A stretch of DNA of 64,000 bases from Corynebacterium urogenitale (GTDB lineage Bacteria > Actinomycetota > Actinomycetes > Mycobacteriales > Mycobacteriaceae). Below, piece by piece: positions 28,127 through 37,934 of this stretch (position 1 is the first letter of the stretch; each line of letters starts with the position of its first letter). Position numbers and translations under genes: made by a program. The stretch is from the NCBI RefSeq assembly GCF_009026825.1, contig NZ_CP045032.1:1-64000 (forward strand), read 5' to 3'. The notes below the pieces were generated by a model. It had not been told where the DNA came from and ran no database searches. It saw only the letters and a list, made by a program, of their open reading frames with translations.

Positions 28127-28972
28127 ATGGCGTCGATTAATCAAGAACCCCGAACCGCGATCGTTACACCGCGCGTGACGGATCTGCTCGTGGCGCTGAG
28201 CGGCCCCGACGCCGAGGCAGTTACGCCGGAGCAGCGGCGCGAGCGCTTCCGCAAGCTGCTGGATTCCGGAGATTACAACACCAAGGAGCGCATCACGCTG
28301 TCCGCAGTGGAGGCGATCTTCGATCAGGGGATCCACAACGCGCCGATCGACCGCATTGCCGCCAATGCGCGCGTCTCCAAGGGCGCGGTGTTTTACTCCT
28401 TCGGTTCGCGGGAAAAGCTCATTCGCCACATCCTTGGCACGCTGATCGACGTCATGTCCATGACAGTTTCGCAGGCCCGCGGGGAATTGAAGGGCGTGGA
28501 TGCTCTGGAGTCTGTCTTCCGTGCGGTGCTGAACCTCACGGTGAATAACCACGCCTCCGTGCACACAATCTTCAGTGAGATCACGCGCCCGGATTCGCCG
28601 TGGAATTTCGCCCAGGATGCGCTCGTGGAGGGTGTGCATCGTCCGGTGATGGAGATTCTGCATGAGATGGGTTTAGCGCGCACGCTCGTCGATGATCTCG
28701 CTGCCGACTCTGGCGCCGACTCTGTCGCTGAGGCTAATGCTGAAGCTGTTGCCGAAACTCGCATCGGTTCCGTGGAAGTTGCGGGCAGGCCAGTGGATGC
28801 GCAGCGGTCTGGCGATGCGCGCAGGCCTGCCGATGTACAGCGGGTACGCATCACCGTGACCGCGATCATCGGTGCGCTGTTCCTGGTCGGCCAATCGCTC
28901 GCCGCTGAGCACGCGGATGAGGAGATGATCGACGCCGCGACGGCGCAACTGGTAGCCATCGCCCAAAAATAA
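28127..28972 (+). CDS. TetR family transcriptional regulator
   Basis: A 281-aa TetR-type repressor. Its HTH lies at about residues 60-95 (IFDQGIHNAPIDRIAANARVSKGAVFYSFGSREKLI). It is longer than the usual 190-220 aa because of an extended N-terminus and a repetitive insert (VDAQRSGDARRPADVQRV) before the last helix. GAGGAG precedes the ATG. It follows the ABC/YhgE pair by 86 nt on the same strand and probably binds the operator at 25276-25293. Confidence 0.88.
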   Translation: MASINQEPRTAIVTPRVTDLLVALSGPDAEAVTPEQRRERFRKLLDSGDYNTKERITLSAVEAIFDQGIHNAPIDRIAANARVSKGAVFYSFGSREKLIRHILGTLIDVMSMTVSQARGELKGVDALESVFRAVLNLTVNNHASVHTIFSEITRPDSPWNFAQDALVEGVHRPVMEILHEMGLARTLVDDLAADSGADSVAEANAEAVAETRIGSVEVAGRPVDAQRSGDARRPADVQRVRITVTAIIGALFLVGQSLAAEHADEEMIDAATAQLVAIAQK

Positions 28973-29088
28973 CGACAATAGTTACCAGTAGGGGGTGATG
29001 ACGGTCGTGCATGCAGCCATCGCGCGCCCAAACTGTTAGTTTTGGTCTAGTTTTCCTTAATCCCACGGCCCCAAGGAGCTAAACACTC

Positions 29089-29898
29089 GTGGAGTTCTCA
29101 CCGGCGACAGTCGCTTTCGCCTTCGGCCTGACGCTGTTTGCGGGCCTGGCCACTGGCGTCGGTGGTCTTTATTCCGTGCTGAAAAAGAACCCCACGGATC
29201 GCTTCCTCGCCGGGTCGCTGGGCTTCTCGGCGGGCGTCATGCTCTACGTCTCCATGGTGGAACTGCTGCCGGAAGGTGTGTCCTCGCTGGCGGAGGAGAT
29301 GTCGGAGAAGGGCGCCAACTGGCTGGCCGTTGCGGCGTTCTTCGCGGGCATTGCGATCATCGCGGTCATCGACCGGTTGGTGCCGGAGAACATTAACCCG
29401 CACGAGCCGGACATGACGTCCGAAAAAGAAAAGAAGCTCCGGCGTCAGGCCCTGATGAAGACGGGCATGATGACCAGCGTGGCGATCGCGATCCACAACT
29501 TCCCGGAGGGTTTCGCCACGTTTGTCTCGGGGCTGGGGGATGCGACCATTGCGATCCCGGTGGCGGTGGCGATCGCGATCCACAATATCCCGGAGGGCAT
29601 CGCGATTGCCGTGCCGATCCGAGAGGCGACGGGTGATCGGAAGAAGGCCTTTACCTGGGCGATGCTCTCTGGCCTGGCAGAGCCCGCAGGGGCGCTTGTT
29701 GGTTTCCTGCTTTTCATGCCGTTGTTGGGGCCGATGACGCTGGGTGTCATCTTCGCCGCGGTGGCCGGCATTATGGTGTTCATCTCCCTCGATGAGTTGC
29801 TGCCGGCGGCCATCGCCACGGGCAGGCACCACTCGGCTATCTATGGCCTGGTCGCTGGCATGGCCGTGATGGCGGTTTCCCTGCTGCTCTTCCTCTAG
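29089..29898 (+). CDS. ZIP family divalent metal transporter (ZupT-like)
   Basis: A 269-aa polytopic membrane protein of the ZIP superfamily, probably importing zinc and possibly iron or manganese. The paired metal-site motifs HNFPEG and HNIPEG sit in the middle helices, and a cytoplasmic loop (about 103-122) is charged. The GTG start at 29089 has AAGGAG ending 10 nt upstream. It stands alone, convergent with the DUF1846 gene. Confidence 0.92.
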   Translation: MEFSPATVAFAFGLTLFAGLATGVGGLYSVLKKNPTDRFLAGSLGFSAGVMLYVSMVELLPEGVSSLAEEMSEKGANWLAVAAFFAGIAIIAVIDRLVPENINPHEPDMTSEKEKKLRRQALMKTGMMTSVAIAIHNFPEGFATFVSGLGDATIAIPVAVAIAIHNIPEGIAIAVPIREATGDRKKAFTWAMLSGLAEPAGALVGFLLFMPLLGPMTLGVIFAAVAGIMVFISLDELLPAAIATGRHHSAIYGLVAGMAVMAVSLLLFL

Positions 29899-30012
29899 TG
29901 GCTGCCTATGGGGACCGACGGGGGTTATTGCCTGGCTAGTTGGCTGGCCGGCCGGCCAATTGCCTGGTGCTTTTGAGTGGGCCTGGGTGGGTAGCCCTTC
30001 GCAGCCGCGCCA

Positions 30013-30103
30013 TTTGAACAAATCTCCCTCACGTTGCACACCGCGCCGGCAAAATCCCAGGTCGCGATTTCCAAAGCAGCAACGTGAGGGAGATTTGTTC
30101 AAA
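30013..30103. repeat. Palindromic element, copy 2 (25-bp perfect arms)
   Basis: The arms at 30013-30037 and 30079-30103 are exact complements over 25 nt (the arm begins TTTGAACAAATCTCCCTCAC) and flank a 41-nt interior. On the minus strand the interior reads GCGACCTGGGATTTTGC, closely matching the interior of the element at 18266-18367. It lies between convergent genes and could also terminate transcription from both sides. The rest of 29899-30175 holds only a GC-rich GGCCGGCC run and the tandem repeat described next. Confidence 0.8.
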
Positions 30104-30127
30104 CCTGGCCGAGACCCCTCCCCGCCG

Positions 30128-30193
30128 GGTAGAGCCGGCCAGGTGGGCAACTTCCGGTAGAGGCGGCCAGGTGAGCTACTTCCGGTAGAGGCG
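30128..30193. repeat. 28-bp tandem repeat over the 3' end of the DUF1846 gene
   Basis: A 28-nt unit beginning GGTAGAGSCGGCCAGGTG occurs at 30128-30155 and 30156-30183, and its first ten bases recur at 30184-30193. The second unit contains the stop codon of the DUF1846 gene, so the gene end has been tandemly duplicated. Confidence 0.7.
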
Positions 30194-31678
30194 CTTACGC
30201 TGGAACTTCGGATCGGTGGTGATCAGCACGCCGAGGCTGTGGAACACCCGCTCGTCCACGGATCCCAGAATGGTCGTGACGTGCGCATTGCACCCGCGCA
30301 GGTTCTTCAGCTCCGCCAGCGCCTTCTCGGCCTCCGGGCTCGTCTCCGCGGACACGCTCAGCGCGATGAGCACCTCGTCGGTGTGCAGGCGCGGGTTCTG
30401 ACTACCCAGATGCTTGGTCTTCAGCGTCTGGATCGGCGCGATGGAACCTGGCGACAGCAGGTGCACATCGTCCGGAACACCCGCCAAGTGCTTGAGCGCG
30501 TTGAGTAGCATCGCGGCCGAGCATCCCAGCAGATCACTAGTGCTGCCAGTGACGATGGTGCCGTCCGGCAACTCCAGCGCCGCGCCGGGTTGCTGTGTTC
30601 TTTCTTCGACGCCACGAGCCGGCGCCACCACCGTTCGCTGATCCGCGGAGATTCCCGCCTTTGCCATCACCACAGCGGCGCGTTCGGATTGGGTGGAGTC
30701 CAAACCTTCGCGGGCTTCCTCCACCAGGGCTTTGAAGTAGCGGCGGATTATTTCCTGGTTGGATGCTTCCCGGCACACCGCATCGTCGGTGATGCAGAGG
30801 CCAGCCATGTTCACGCCCATGTCCGTGGGGGACTGGTAGGGGGTCTCGCCAGTGAGGCGTTGCAAGAGGGTCTTGAGCAGTGGGAACGCCTCGACGTCGC
30901 GGTTGTAGTTCACGGTGGACTCACCGTAGGCGCTGAGGTGGAAGTGGTCGATGACGTTCGCATCGTTGAGGTCGATCGTGGCGGCTTCGTAGGCCAGATT
31001 GACCGGGTGCTCGAGCGGGAGGTTCCAGATGGGGAAGGTTTCGAATTTCGCGTAGCCTGCGTGAATGCCGCGCTGGTGCTCGTGGTAGATCTGCGAGAGG
31101 CAGGTGGCGAGCTTGCCGGAGCCAGGGCCGGGGGCGGTGACCACGACGAGGTCGCGCGTAGTGGCTGCGTACTCGTTGCGGCCCAGGCCTTCTTCGGAAA
31201 CGATGAGGTCCAGGTTGGAGGGGTAGCCGGGGATCACACGGTGGCGGGCCACGCTGATGCCCAGGCGCTCAAGGCGCTGGATGAAGGCCACAGCCAGGCG
31301 GTTGTCTTCTTCGAACTGGGTAACCACCACGTGCTCGACAAGGAAGCCCCTGTCACGGAAGACGTCCACGAGGCGTAGTAGGTCGTCTTCATAGGTGATG
31401 CCCAGGTCGGCGCGGATTTTTTGGCGCTCGAGATCCTTGGCATTGATGCAGATGAGGACTTCCACTTCATCGCGAATGTGGTCGAGCATCGCGACCTTGT
31501 TGTCAGGGGTGAAGCCCGGCAGCACTCGGGAGGCGTGGAAATCGTCGAAGAGCTTACCGCCCATCTCTAGGTAGAGCTTGCCACCGAGTTGTTCGCGGCG
31601 TTGTTTGATGTGGTGCGACTGCAGTTCGATGTACTTTGCGCGATCAAATCCGACGCGATGGGCAAGGCTCTCACTCAT
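30176..31678 (-). CDS. DUF1846 domain-containing protein
   Basis: A 500-aa cytoplasmic protein of the DUF1846 family. Characteristic stretches are [35 protein letters not shown] at the N-terminus, [37 protein letters not shown] (a P-loop-like GPGSGK) and YKKALVEE-like helices. The biochemical function of the family is not established. The start is the ATG at 31678, giving the family's usual length of about 500 aa; the longer frame adds unrelated residues. Confidence 0.9.
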   Translation of the reverse strand: MSESLAHRVGFDRAKYIELQSHHIKQRREQLGGKLYLEMGGKLFDDFHASRVLPGFTPDNKVAMLDHIRDEVEVLICINAKDLERQKIRADLGITYEDDLLRLVDVFRDRGFLVEHVVVTQFEEDNRLAVAFIQRLERLGISVARHRVIPGYPSNLDLIVSEEGLGRNEYAATTRDLVVVTAPGPGSGKLATCLSQIYHEHQRGIHAGYAKFETFPIWNLPLEHPVNLAYEAATIDLNDANVIDHFHLSAYGESTVNYNRDVEAFPLLKTLLQRLTGETPYQSPTDMGVNMAGLCITDDAVCREASNQEIIRRYFKALVEEAREGLDSTQSERAAVVMAKAGISADQRTVVAPARGVEERTQQPGAALELPDGTIVTGSTSDLLGCSAAMLLNALKHLAGVPDDVHLLSPGSIAPIQTLKTKHLGSQNPRLHTDEVLIALSVSAETSPEAEKALAELKNLRGCNAHVTTILGSVDERVFHSLGVLITTDPKFQRKRLYRK

Positions 31679-31883
31679 GCCTGTCGATACTAGCAACCGC
31701 CCGAACGGCGGTAGGGCAGTGTTCAACGCTGCGGTTCACCACTGCAGGAGGTGTTGTCCCCGCACCGCCTAGGCATGAATTCACGCCACGCTCGCGCTCG
31801 CGCGAGCGGCACTGGTGTGGGGTGCGGACCTGCTGGCGTCGAACGACGACGGACAGGAACGCACACCCACAGTCAGCGAGGGC

Positions 31884-34097
31884 TTAGCGGTGCAGATCGA
31901 AGCGATCCGCCTCCATGATCTTCACCCAAGCGGCAACGAAGTCCTCGACGAACTTGTCGCTGGCATCGTCGGAAGCATAAGCCTCAGCGACGGCGCGCAG
32001 CTCAGAGCTGGAGCCGAAGACCAGGTCAGCACGGGTACCGGTGAAGGACTTGCCCGTGGTTGGGTTGGTGCCGTTGTAGCGGGTGGACTTCTCGTCCGCT
32101 GCGGTCCACTCGGTGTCGATGTCCAGCAGGTTGACCAGGTAGTCGTTGGTCAGCACGCCCGGACGGTCGGTCAGCACGCCATCCTTGGAGCCATCCCAGT
32201 TGGTGTCCAGAACACGCAGGCCAGCGACCAGAACGGTCATCTCCGGCGCGGTCAGACCCAGCAGGTTAGCGCGGTCGATCAGCAGGTGCTCGGCAGGCAG
32301 GGAGTGCTTGCCGGAATCGTAGTTACGGAAGCCGTCAGCCCATGGCTCGAGGTAGCCGAAGGACTCCTCGTCGGTCCACTCCTGGGTAGCGTCGCCGCGG
32401 CCAGGGGTGAATGGCACGGTCAGCTCCTTGCCGGCAGCCTTGGCAGCCTGCTCGATGCCCACGCCACCGGCCAGGACGATGAGGTCTGCCAGGGAGACGT
32501 TGATACCGGTGGAGGACTTCACCTCGTTGAGCTTGTCCAGAACCTTGGACAGCTGAGCTGGGTTGTTGACCTCCCAGTCCTTCTGCGGAGCCAGGGCGAT
32601 GCGAGCACCGTTGGCGCCACCGCGGAAGTCGGAGTTACGGAAGGTGGATGCTGAAGCCCACGCGGTGGAGACCAGCTCGCTGACGGACAGGCCGGACTCG
32701 GCGATGGCGGACTTCAGGGTGGAAATTTCCGCATCGGTGACGACGTGCTCCGGAGCAGGAATTGGGTCCTGCCAGATCAGGTCCTCGGTTGGGGCTTCCT
32801 TGCCCACGTAACGGGTCTTCGGGCCTAGGTCGCGGTGGATCAGCTTGAACCATGCGCGTGCGTAGGCATCGGAGAAGGCGTCGAAATCGTCCTTGAAGCG
32901 ACGGGAGATCTTGTCGTACTCAGGGTCGAAGCGCAGTGCCAGGTCGGAGGTCAGCATGCGAGGCTCGCGACGCTCGTCACCCTGTGCCATTGGCACCATG
33001 TCGGAGCCGCCGCCGTTGATTGGGCGCCACTGCTTGGCACCAGCTGGGGACTCCATCAGCTCCCACTCGTAGGCGTAGAGGATGTGGAAGAACTCGTTGT
33101 CCCAGCGGGTTGGGTGGTAGGTCCAGGTGACCTCTGGGCCGCCACCGAGGGTGTCGTTACCTGTTGGGCCACGCCAGCCGATGCCCTGGTGCTCCAGTGG
33201 GGACTCCTCAGGGGACTCGGTGATCTGGTCAGGGGTGGAGGCACCGTGGGTCTTGCCGAAGGTGTGGCCACCGGCGATGAGGGCGACGGTCTCCTCGTCG
33301 TTCATACCCATGCGCTTGAAGGTCTCGCGAATGTCGATCGCGGAGAGCTTTGGATCTGGGTTGCCGTCCGGGCCCTCTGGGTTGACGTAGATCAGACCCA
33401 TCTGGACTGCTGCCAGTGGGTTGTCCAGCTCGCGCTCACCGGAGTAGCGCTCGTTGGCCAGCCAGGTGGTCTCTGGGCCCCAGTAGACCTCCTCTGGCTC
33501 CCAGGCGTCTACGCGGCCGCCGGAGAAGCCGAAGGTCTTGAAGCCCATGTCCTCCATGGCCACGTTGCCGGCCAGGACGATGAGGTCGGCCCAGGAGATG
33601 TTGCGGCCGTACTTCTTCTTCACTGGCCACAGGGTGCGGCGTGCGCGGTCGAGCAGCACGTTATCTGGCCAGGAGTTCAGTGGGGCGAAGCGCTGCTGGC
33701 CGGTGGAGGCGCCACCGCGGCCGTCCTGCACGCGGTAGGTACCGGCGGAGTGCCATGCCATGCGGATGTAGGCGCCACCGTAGGTGCCGAAGTCAGCTGG
33801 GTACCAGTCCTTGGAAGTCTTCATCGCGGTGGCGATGTCGGCCTTCAGGGCGTCTAGGTCGAGGGACTCGAAGGCAGCCTGGTAGTCAAAGTCGGCGCCG
33901 TATGGGTTGCGCTCTGGGGAGTTCCAGGCCAACAGGTCCAGGTTCAGGCGCTCTGGGAACCAGCGCTGGTTCTGGTCGCCTGCGGTTGGAGGGGTTGCGG
34001 CCTTACCGTGGCCGAATGGGCAGCCGCCCTGGGCGTCGTTGGTGTCCGGCTGGGTATCGCCAGCGGGGACGTCCTTGCTCTGATCAACATCAGACAT
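31884..34097 (-). CDS. katG: Catalase-peroxidase KatG
   Basis: A 737-aa bifunctional haem catalase-peroxidase that removes H2O2. The N-terminal half has the distal site [11 protein letters not shown] and the residues for the Trp-Tyr-Met adduct (Trp in AWHSAG, Tyr in [11 protein letters not shown], Met in [11 protein letters not shown]). The proximal haem ligand is His in [10 protein letters not shown]. The C-terminal half is the usual degenerate duplicate ([22 protein letters not shown]). In mycobacteria this enzyme activates isoniazid. No furA gene is adjacent, unlike the mycobacterial furA-katG arrangement. Confidence 0.97.
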   Translation of the reverse strand: MSDVDQSKDVPAGDTQPDTNDAQGGCPFGHGKAATPPTAGDQNQRWFPERLNLDLLAWNSPERNPYGADFDYQAAFESLDLDALKADIATAMKTSKDWYPADFGTYGGAYIRMAWHSAGTYRVQDGRGGASTGQQRFAPLNSWPDNVLLDRARRTLWPVKKKYGRNISWADLIVLAGNVAMEDMGFKTFGFSGGRVDAWEPEEVYWGPETTWLANERYSGERELDNPLAAVQMGLIYVNPEGPDGNPDPKLSAIDIRETFKRMGMNDEETVALIAGGHTFGKTHGASTPDQITESPEESPLEHQGIGWRGPTGNDTLGGGPEVTWTYHPTRWDNEFFHILYAYEWELMESPAGAKQWRPINGGGSDMVPMAQGDERREPRMLTSDLALRFDPEYDKISRRFKDDFDAFSDAYARAWFKLIHRDLGPKTRYVGKEAPTEDLIWQDPIPAPEHVVTDAEISTLKSAIAESGLSVSELVSTAWASASTFRNSDFRGGANGARIALAPQKDWEVNNPAQLSKVLDKLNEVKSSTGINVSLADLIVLAGGVGIEQAAKAAGKELTVPFTPGRGDATQEWTDEESFGYLEPWADGFRNYDSGKHSLPAEHLLIDRANLLGLTAPEMTVLVAGLRVLDTNWDGSKDGVLTDRPGVLTNDYLVNLLDIDTEWTAADEKSTRYNGTNPTTGKSFTGTRADLVFGSSSELRAVAEAYASDDASDKFVEDFVAAWVKIMEADRFDLHR

Positions 34098-34125
34098 TGT
34101 GGATAACCTTCCTTAATCTTCTCAG

Positions 34126-34139
34126 ATAGGCAAAGCTAA
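34126..34139 (-). promoter_or_regulatory. Possible iron-regulator (DtxR-like) site upstream of katG
   Basis: The minus strand reads TTAGCTTTGCCTAT, 29 nt before the katG start. It resembles half of the DtxR/IdeR consensus (TTAGGTTAGCCTAA) at about 11 of 14 positions. It is weak evidence on its own. Confidence 0.3.
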
Positions 34140-34306
34140 TTGGTCGTTTAGCTGTGGATGCGTATTCCTATCAATTCACAGTATCACTTTCGAGGATACT
34201 TGGAATCCCCGCAGCATGAGGGGGTAAATGCGGACCTCAAAACTAACTCTCAGGCCTTCGCCAGCGAACTAACCCCCAGCTTTCAGCTCCGCGCCCCGGC
34301 ACTCCC

Positions 34307-35938
34307 TCACACCTCATCCACAAACTCCGCGCCGAGCGCCTCCAGCAGCGCACTCGCCTTCACCAAAATCTCCTGCCACTCCGCCTCTGGGTCCGAATCC
34401 GTCACGATCGCCCCGCCCACACCGAAGGTCGTCGCGCTCCTATCCGTGACGAGCGTGCGGATCGTAATCGCCAGATCCGCCGCGCCGCCCAGCCCCAGCC
34501 ATCCGATCGCCCCCGAGTACAGCCCGCGCGCTCGTCGTTCCAAGTCCTCGATGAGCTCCATCGTCCGTACCTTCGGCGCCCCGGTCATCGACCCGCCCGG
34601 AAAGGCCACTTCCAGCGCATCGACGGCAGTCTTCCCCTCTGCGAGCTGCGCCTCGATCGTGCTCACCATTTGGTGCACGTGGCTGTAGCTCTCGATCCCG
34701 AATAGCCGCGTCACACGCACGGTCCCAGGTGCGGCGACCATGGATAGGTCGTTGCGCAGCAGGTCGACGATCATCAGATTCTCTGCCCTGTCCTTCTCGC
34801 TCTCCATTAAGTCACGACGCCACCAGTCACTATCCCGACCCCTCCCCGAACGTGGACGCGTGCCCTTGATCGGCTTGGCAGACAGCTGACCCGCCTCAGA
34901 GACGGAGAGGAAGCGTTCGGGGCTCGCGGAAAGAATATGCACATCGTCAAAGCGCAGGTAGGAGCCGTAGGGAACAGGGCTGGTGGTTCGCAGCTGCAGG
35001 TAGGCCCGCCATGGATCGCTCAGTGGTGGTCCTTCTGCGGTGTTCGTCAGGCAAATTTCGTAGCTATCGCCAGCGGCAATGGATTGCTGTGCTTGGCGGA
35101 TGCTCGCAAGGTACTGGGCGTGGTTCTGGTCGAAACGAAAGCGCAGCGGGGCTTCCACATAGTGTGCCGACGGTTCCACAGAGTGTGCAGACGAGTGCTC
35201 AGAGTGTGCCGTTGGATGGTCGGAATTAGCCTCCCTGGTGGGTTCTTCCGCCGAAGCTGCACGGACGAGCTCCTCCAACCGCGCGCACGTGGTTGTGGCC
35301 CATGTTCGCTGCGCGCGTGCCATCGCCGCATTGTCAGCGGTTTCGTGATCGGAACCGCCCCGGTGGACCGGTTCCAGATAGAGCACCCGCATCACTTGCC
35401 GGGCGTGATCGACGACGATTGCTCGATCCGTCCAGAGCAACGCGGCATCGGGTAGGGGACTGGTGTGTGGATTGGAAATGGCCGTGGGAGAGTGGCGAAC
35501 CATCGCCGAATGGTGTTTGAGCTCATAACCAAAGGCGCCCACCCACCCAAGGCTGAACTCGTCATCTACCTGGGAGTTCACCAGCTGGGGTGTGAGCCCC
35601 GCGCGGAGGACGTCGTAGAACGTTGCGCGGCCAGCGTGAGTCTCCGTGACCACCGAGCGGACGCTTGTGGCCACAGCTCCCTCCCCCTCAATCTCGTAGC
35701 GCCCTGAACCATGGTTAGGCCCCTGATCCACAACCCAGTGCTTGAAGGTGAAGCCGAGAGGTCCAGAATGCTCCCCACCAGGGAAAATGATGGAGGATGT
35801 CTGGGCATAGGGCTCGCTGCTTGTCAGGGAGGAGTCCAGGAAGGCGAGGGTGGTGGCGTCGGGAAAGAGGGAATCCACCACGGCAGGGGCAGCGACAACG
35901 CCGGGGACGGTGCGGCAGAAGAGGTGGAGAGCGAGCAT
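34307..35938 (-). CDS. pabB: Aminodeoxychorismate synthase component I (PabB)
   Basis: PabB converts chorismate with ammonia to 4-amino-4-deoxychorismate in folate synthesis. The 543-aa protein has the N-terminal anthranilate-synthase-like domain and the chorismate-binding domain with AGDSYEICLTN, SPERFLSV, PIKGTRPR, DLLRNDLSMV and PGGSMTGAPKV. The PIKGT lysine is typical of PabB-type enzymes. A Ser/His/Glu-rich insert (about residues 235-265) sits between the two domains. No glutaminase domain is fused; the partner pabA is about 6 kb away at 41837. The ATG used begins a hydrophobic stretch and the true start could be slightly downstream. Confidence 0.88.
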   Translation of the reverse strand: MLALHLFCRTVPGVVAAPAVVDSLFPDATTLAFLDSSLTSSEPYAQTSSIIFPGGEHSGPLGFTFKHWVVDQGPNHGSGRYEIEGEGAVATSVRSVVTETHAGRATFYDVLRAGLTPQLVNSQVDDEFSLGWVGAFGYELKHHSAMVRHSPTAISNPHTSPLPDAALLWTDRAIVVDHARQVMRVLYLEPVHRGGSDHETADNAAMARAQRTWATTTCARLEELVRAASAEEPTREANSDHPTAHSEHSSAHSVEPSAHYVEAPLRFRFDQNHAQYLASIRQAQQSIAAGDSYEICLTNTAEGPPLSDPWRAYLQLRTTSPVPYGSYLRFDDVHILSASPERFLSVSEAGQLSAKPIKGTRPRSGRGRDSDWWRRDLMESEKDRAENLMIVDLLRNDLSMVAAPGTVRVTRLFGIESYSHVHQMVSTIEAQLAEGKTAVDALEVAFPGGSMTGAPKVRTMELIEDLERRARGLYSGAIGWLGLGGAADLAITIRTLVTDRSATTFGVGGAIVTDSDPEAEWQEILVKASALLEALGAEFVDEV

Positions 35939-36000
35939 GAGAAAATCATGCGCGACGGGTCAGCACCGGTGCAAACAGGCGCACGGTGAGGCACGCGGAG

Positions 36001-36053
36001 AGGCGGGCCCACGGGGAACCGGGGAGACGCGCGGGTAGGCGGGCCCACGGGGA
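36001..36053. repeat. 17-bp direct repeat between pabB and the Lys-rich gene
   Basis: AGGCGGGCCCACGGGGA occurs at 36001-36017 and 36037-36053, 36 nt apart, just upstream of pabB. No function is apparent. Confidence 0.5.
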
Positions 36054-36063
36054 CGGATAGGCG

Positions 36064-36114
36064 AAACCCCGCCGCACCAGGGAGATTGTCGCGTCTCAGT
36101 GGTGGACGGGGTTT
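36064..36114 (-). terminator. Imperfect hairpin after the Lys/Ala-rich gene
   Basis: AAACCCCG (36064-36071) pairs with CGGGGTTT (36107-36114), and ACCA/TGGT continues the stem. It follows the stop of the reverse-strand gene ending at 36148 and probably ends its transcript. Confidence 0.4.
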
Positions 36115-36147
36115 AAATGACGTGTTCGCGGGTGCGAGGTCACGGGG

Positions 36148-37758
36148 TTAGAGGCGGTGGCGGCCACCCTCATCTGGGCCTTCGCCTGGGCCGTCGGTCA
36201 GCGGGAAGTCGCTGTCGGCATCGTGCTCAGTTGCGGCTTCGGAATCCTTCGTCTCTGCATCCTTGCCCTGTGCATGGTGCACAGCTGGAGCTGCCGGTGC
36301 GCCTGGGGCGGACGGCACACCAGGAGCACCTGGCATCTGGGAAGGCTTCGGAGCGTCATCCTTCTCGGTCTCTGTAGGCTTCGCGGCTGGCTTCGGGGCA
36401 GCAGGGGCAGCCTTAGGAGCGGCAGGCTTGGCAGCTGGCTTGGTGGCTGGCTTGGCCTCCGCAACCTTCTCCGGCTTGTCCTCAGTAGCCTTCGCAGCAG
36501 CGGACTCTACGGTCTCAGCCTTCGCTGCATCAGCGGCCTTGGCCTTCGCTGCGGCACCAGTCGTGGACGGCGCGAAGTCCTGGACCTTCGGGGTGGTTGC
36601 CGGTGCAGGCTTCTTCGCGGTGAGGAACTTGAATGCAGCAGCCGCGCCCGCAGCCAAGGCGAGCAGCAGGAAGAACAGGCCAAACTTGTTGGACTTCTTT
36701 TGCTTCTTCAGGCCCTTGGAGGCCAGAATCTTATCCGCCTTCTTACCGGCGACGGCCTTGCGCTTAGCCACATCCTTCTGGAACTTCTTCTTGTTCTTCA
36801 GGTAGGCCTTCTTGTTGCGCTTAGCGTCCTTCTTCGCCTGCTTCTGCGCTGCCTTGTTGCGCTTCTTCAGGTTCTTTTCGGCCTGTGCAGCACGCTTCTG
36901 GAGCTTCTGCTCCGCGTTGCCTGCGCGTGCCACAACATCCTTCTCCAGCGCAGCTCCGCGCTCCTTGGCTCCGTCCAGCGCCTGGTTGGCCGCAGCGGCA
37001 AAAGCGGCACTGCGGGAGGCGACGGTCTCACGACCAGCCTCCACACGCGGTGCCAGGGCTGCCTGACCGGCGGCGAACTGCGCGGATGCCTGCTTCTTGA
37101 AAGATTCGGACTGCTTCGCAGCAGCCTTCTTGTTCTTCGCGAAGGACTTCTTGAGTGCCTTGCGCTGTGGCTTGGTGTTCTTCAATGCCTGTTTACGCAG
37201 CTTCTTCGCGCGCTTAGCTACTTCCTTCTTATCCACGCCCGTCTTTTCGGCAACCAGATCGGCGCCCTGAGAGGCCAGATCCGCAGCCTGACCCTGGGTC
37301 TGCTTAGCGGCGACGGCAGCGCTCTTACGGAAGCCCTTCAACTTAGCGGATAGATCAGCGTTCTTCTGACGCTTCTTGGACACGCGGTTCTCCTTCTCCT
37401 GGGCTGCTGCAGCCTTTGCTGCCTCAGTCCCTACATAAGAATTAGTCTCAGAAGCGTTGCCCCGGGCCTTATTCAGTCCGTTGTCGCGGGTTTCCTCGCT
37501 GTGGGCCAATGCGTAGGCGCGGGCCTTCTGCAAAGCCTTCGCTGCGCCGTCCTCCTTGCGCATGTGCTCGGCTACTGCGCGGATGTGTGCAGGGGAGTTA
37601 GCCAGCATCGCATCGCGCTCTTCATCAGTCAGCATGCTGCGACGGAGGGAATCGATCGCGTCGAAATTCTTCCGTTCGCGATCCTGCTTCCACTTATCCA
37701 GCAGCCCCTTTGACTGCCGAGCGCCGTTGAGCACGAGCTTCAAGCTAGCGGTGTTCAT
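36148..37758 (-). CDS. Lysine/alanine-rich protein with one transmembrane helix, unknown function
   Basis: I do not recognise this 536-aa protein. Residues 1-110 form a folded-looking N-terminal region (WKQDRERKNFDAIDSLRRSMLTDEERDAMLA). Residues 120-350 are extremely rich in Lys, Ala, Arg and Gln, suggesting long basic coiled coil or histone-like helices. A single transmembrane segment (FGLFFLLLALAAGAAAAFKFL, about 365-385) follows, then an Ala/Pro/Lys-rich tail with an acidic end. The basic segment on the probable cytoplasmic side could contact nucleic acid or acidic envelope polymers; this is speculation. Its ATG is followed by consistent coding bias across the whole frame. It is monocistronic. 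Confidence 0.75.
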   Translation of the reverse strand: MNTASLKLVLNGARQSKGLLDKWKQDRERKNFDAIDSLRRSMLTDEERDAMLANSPAHIRAVAEHMRKEDGAAKALQKARAYALAHSEETRDNGLNKARGNASETNSYVGTEAAKAAAAQEKENRVSKKRQKNADLSAKLKGFRKSAAVAAKQTQGQAADLASQGADLVAEKTGVDKKEVAKRAKKLRKQALKNTKPQRKALKKSFAKNKKAAAKQSESFKKQASAQFAAGQAALAPRVEAGRETVASRSAAFAAAANQALDGAKERGAALEKDVVARAGNAEQKLQKRAAQAEKNLKKRNKAAQKQAKKDAKRNKKAYLKNKKKFQKDVAKRKAVAGKKADKILASKGLKKQKKSNKFGLFFLLLALAAGAAAAFKFLTAKKPAPATTPKVQDFAPSTTGAAAKAKAADAAKAETVESAAAKATEDKPEKVAEAKPATKPAAKPAAPKAAPAAPKPAAKPTETEKDDAPKPSQMPGAPGVPSAPGAPAAPAVHHAQGKDAETKDSEAATEHDADSDFPLTDGPGEGPDEGGRHRL

Positions 37759-37934
37759 ACTCTGCGAACTCCTTCACGCGTATCGCTTCTGTGTCACTAA
37801 AAGTGAAAATTTATTGGTATTCGTTGAGAAGGCGCAGCTCACCGCCACGCCTAACGAGTTACTCTCCATACTATGCAAAAGCGCTGGCTGGGGGGTGAGG
37901 AATATGTGTTCTCCCAGGTAAGAACCCCAGTCTG

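Noticed and set aside
31781..31812. CGCTCGCGCGAGCG dyad between katG and the DUF1846 gene as a terminator
   Set aside because: Self-complementary but short, embedded in alternating CG sequence and without a T-run on the relevant strand.
34158..34688. 176-aa forward frame over the katG leader and pabB end
   Set aside because: Mostly a shadow of pabB; it begins in AT-rich leader DNA without a ribosome binding site.
36157..37353. 398-aa Leu/Arg/Gly-rich frame antisense to the Lys-rich gene
   Set aside because: It is the complement of repetitive Lys/Ala codons, giving low-complexity Leu/Arg sequence without start signals.
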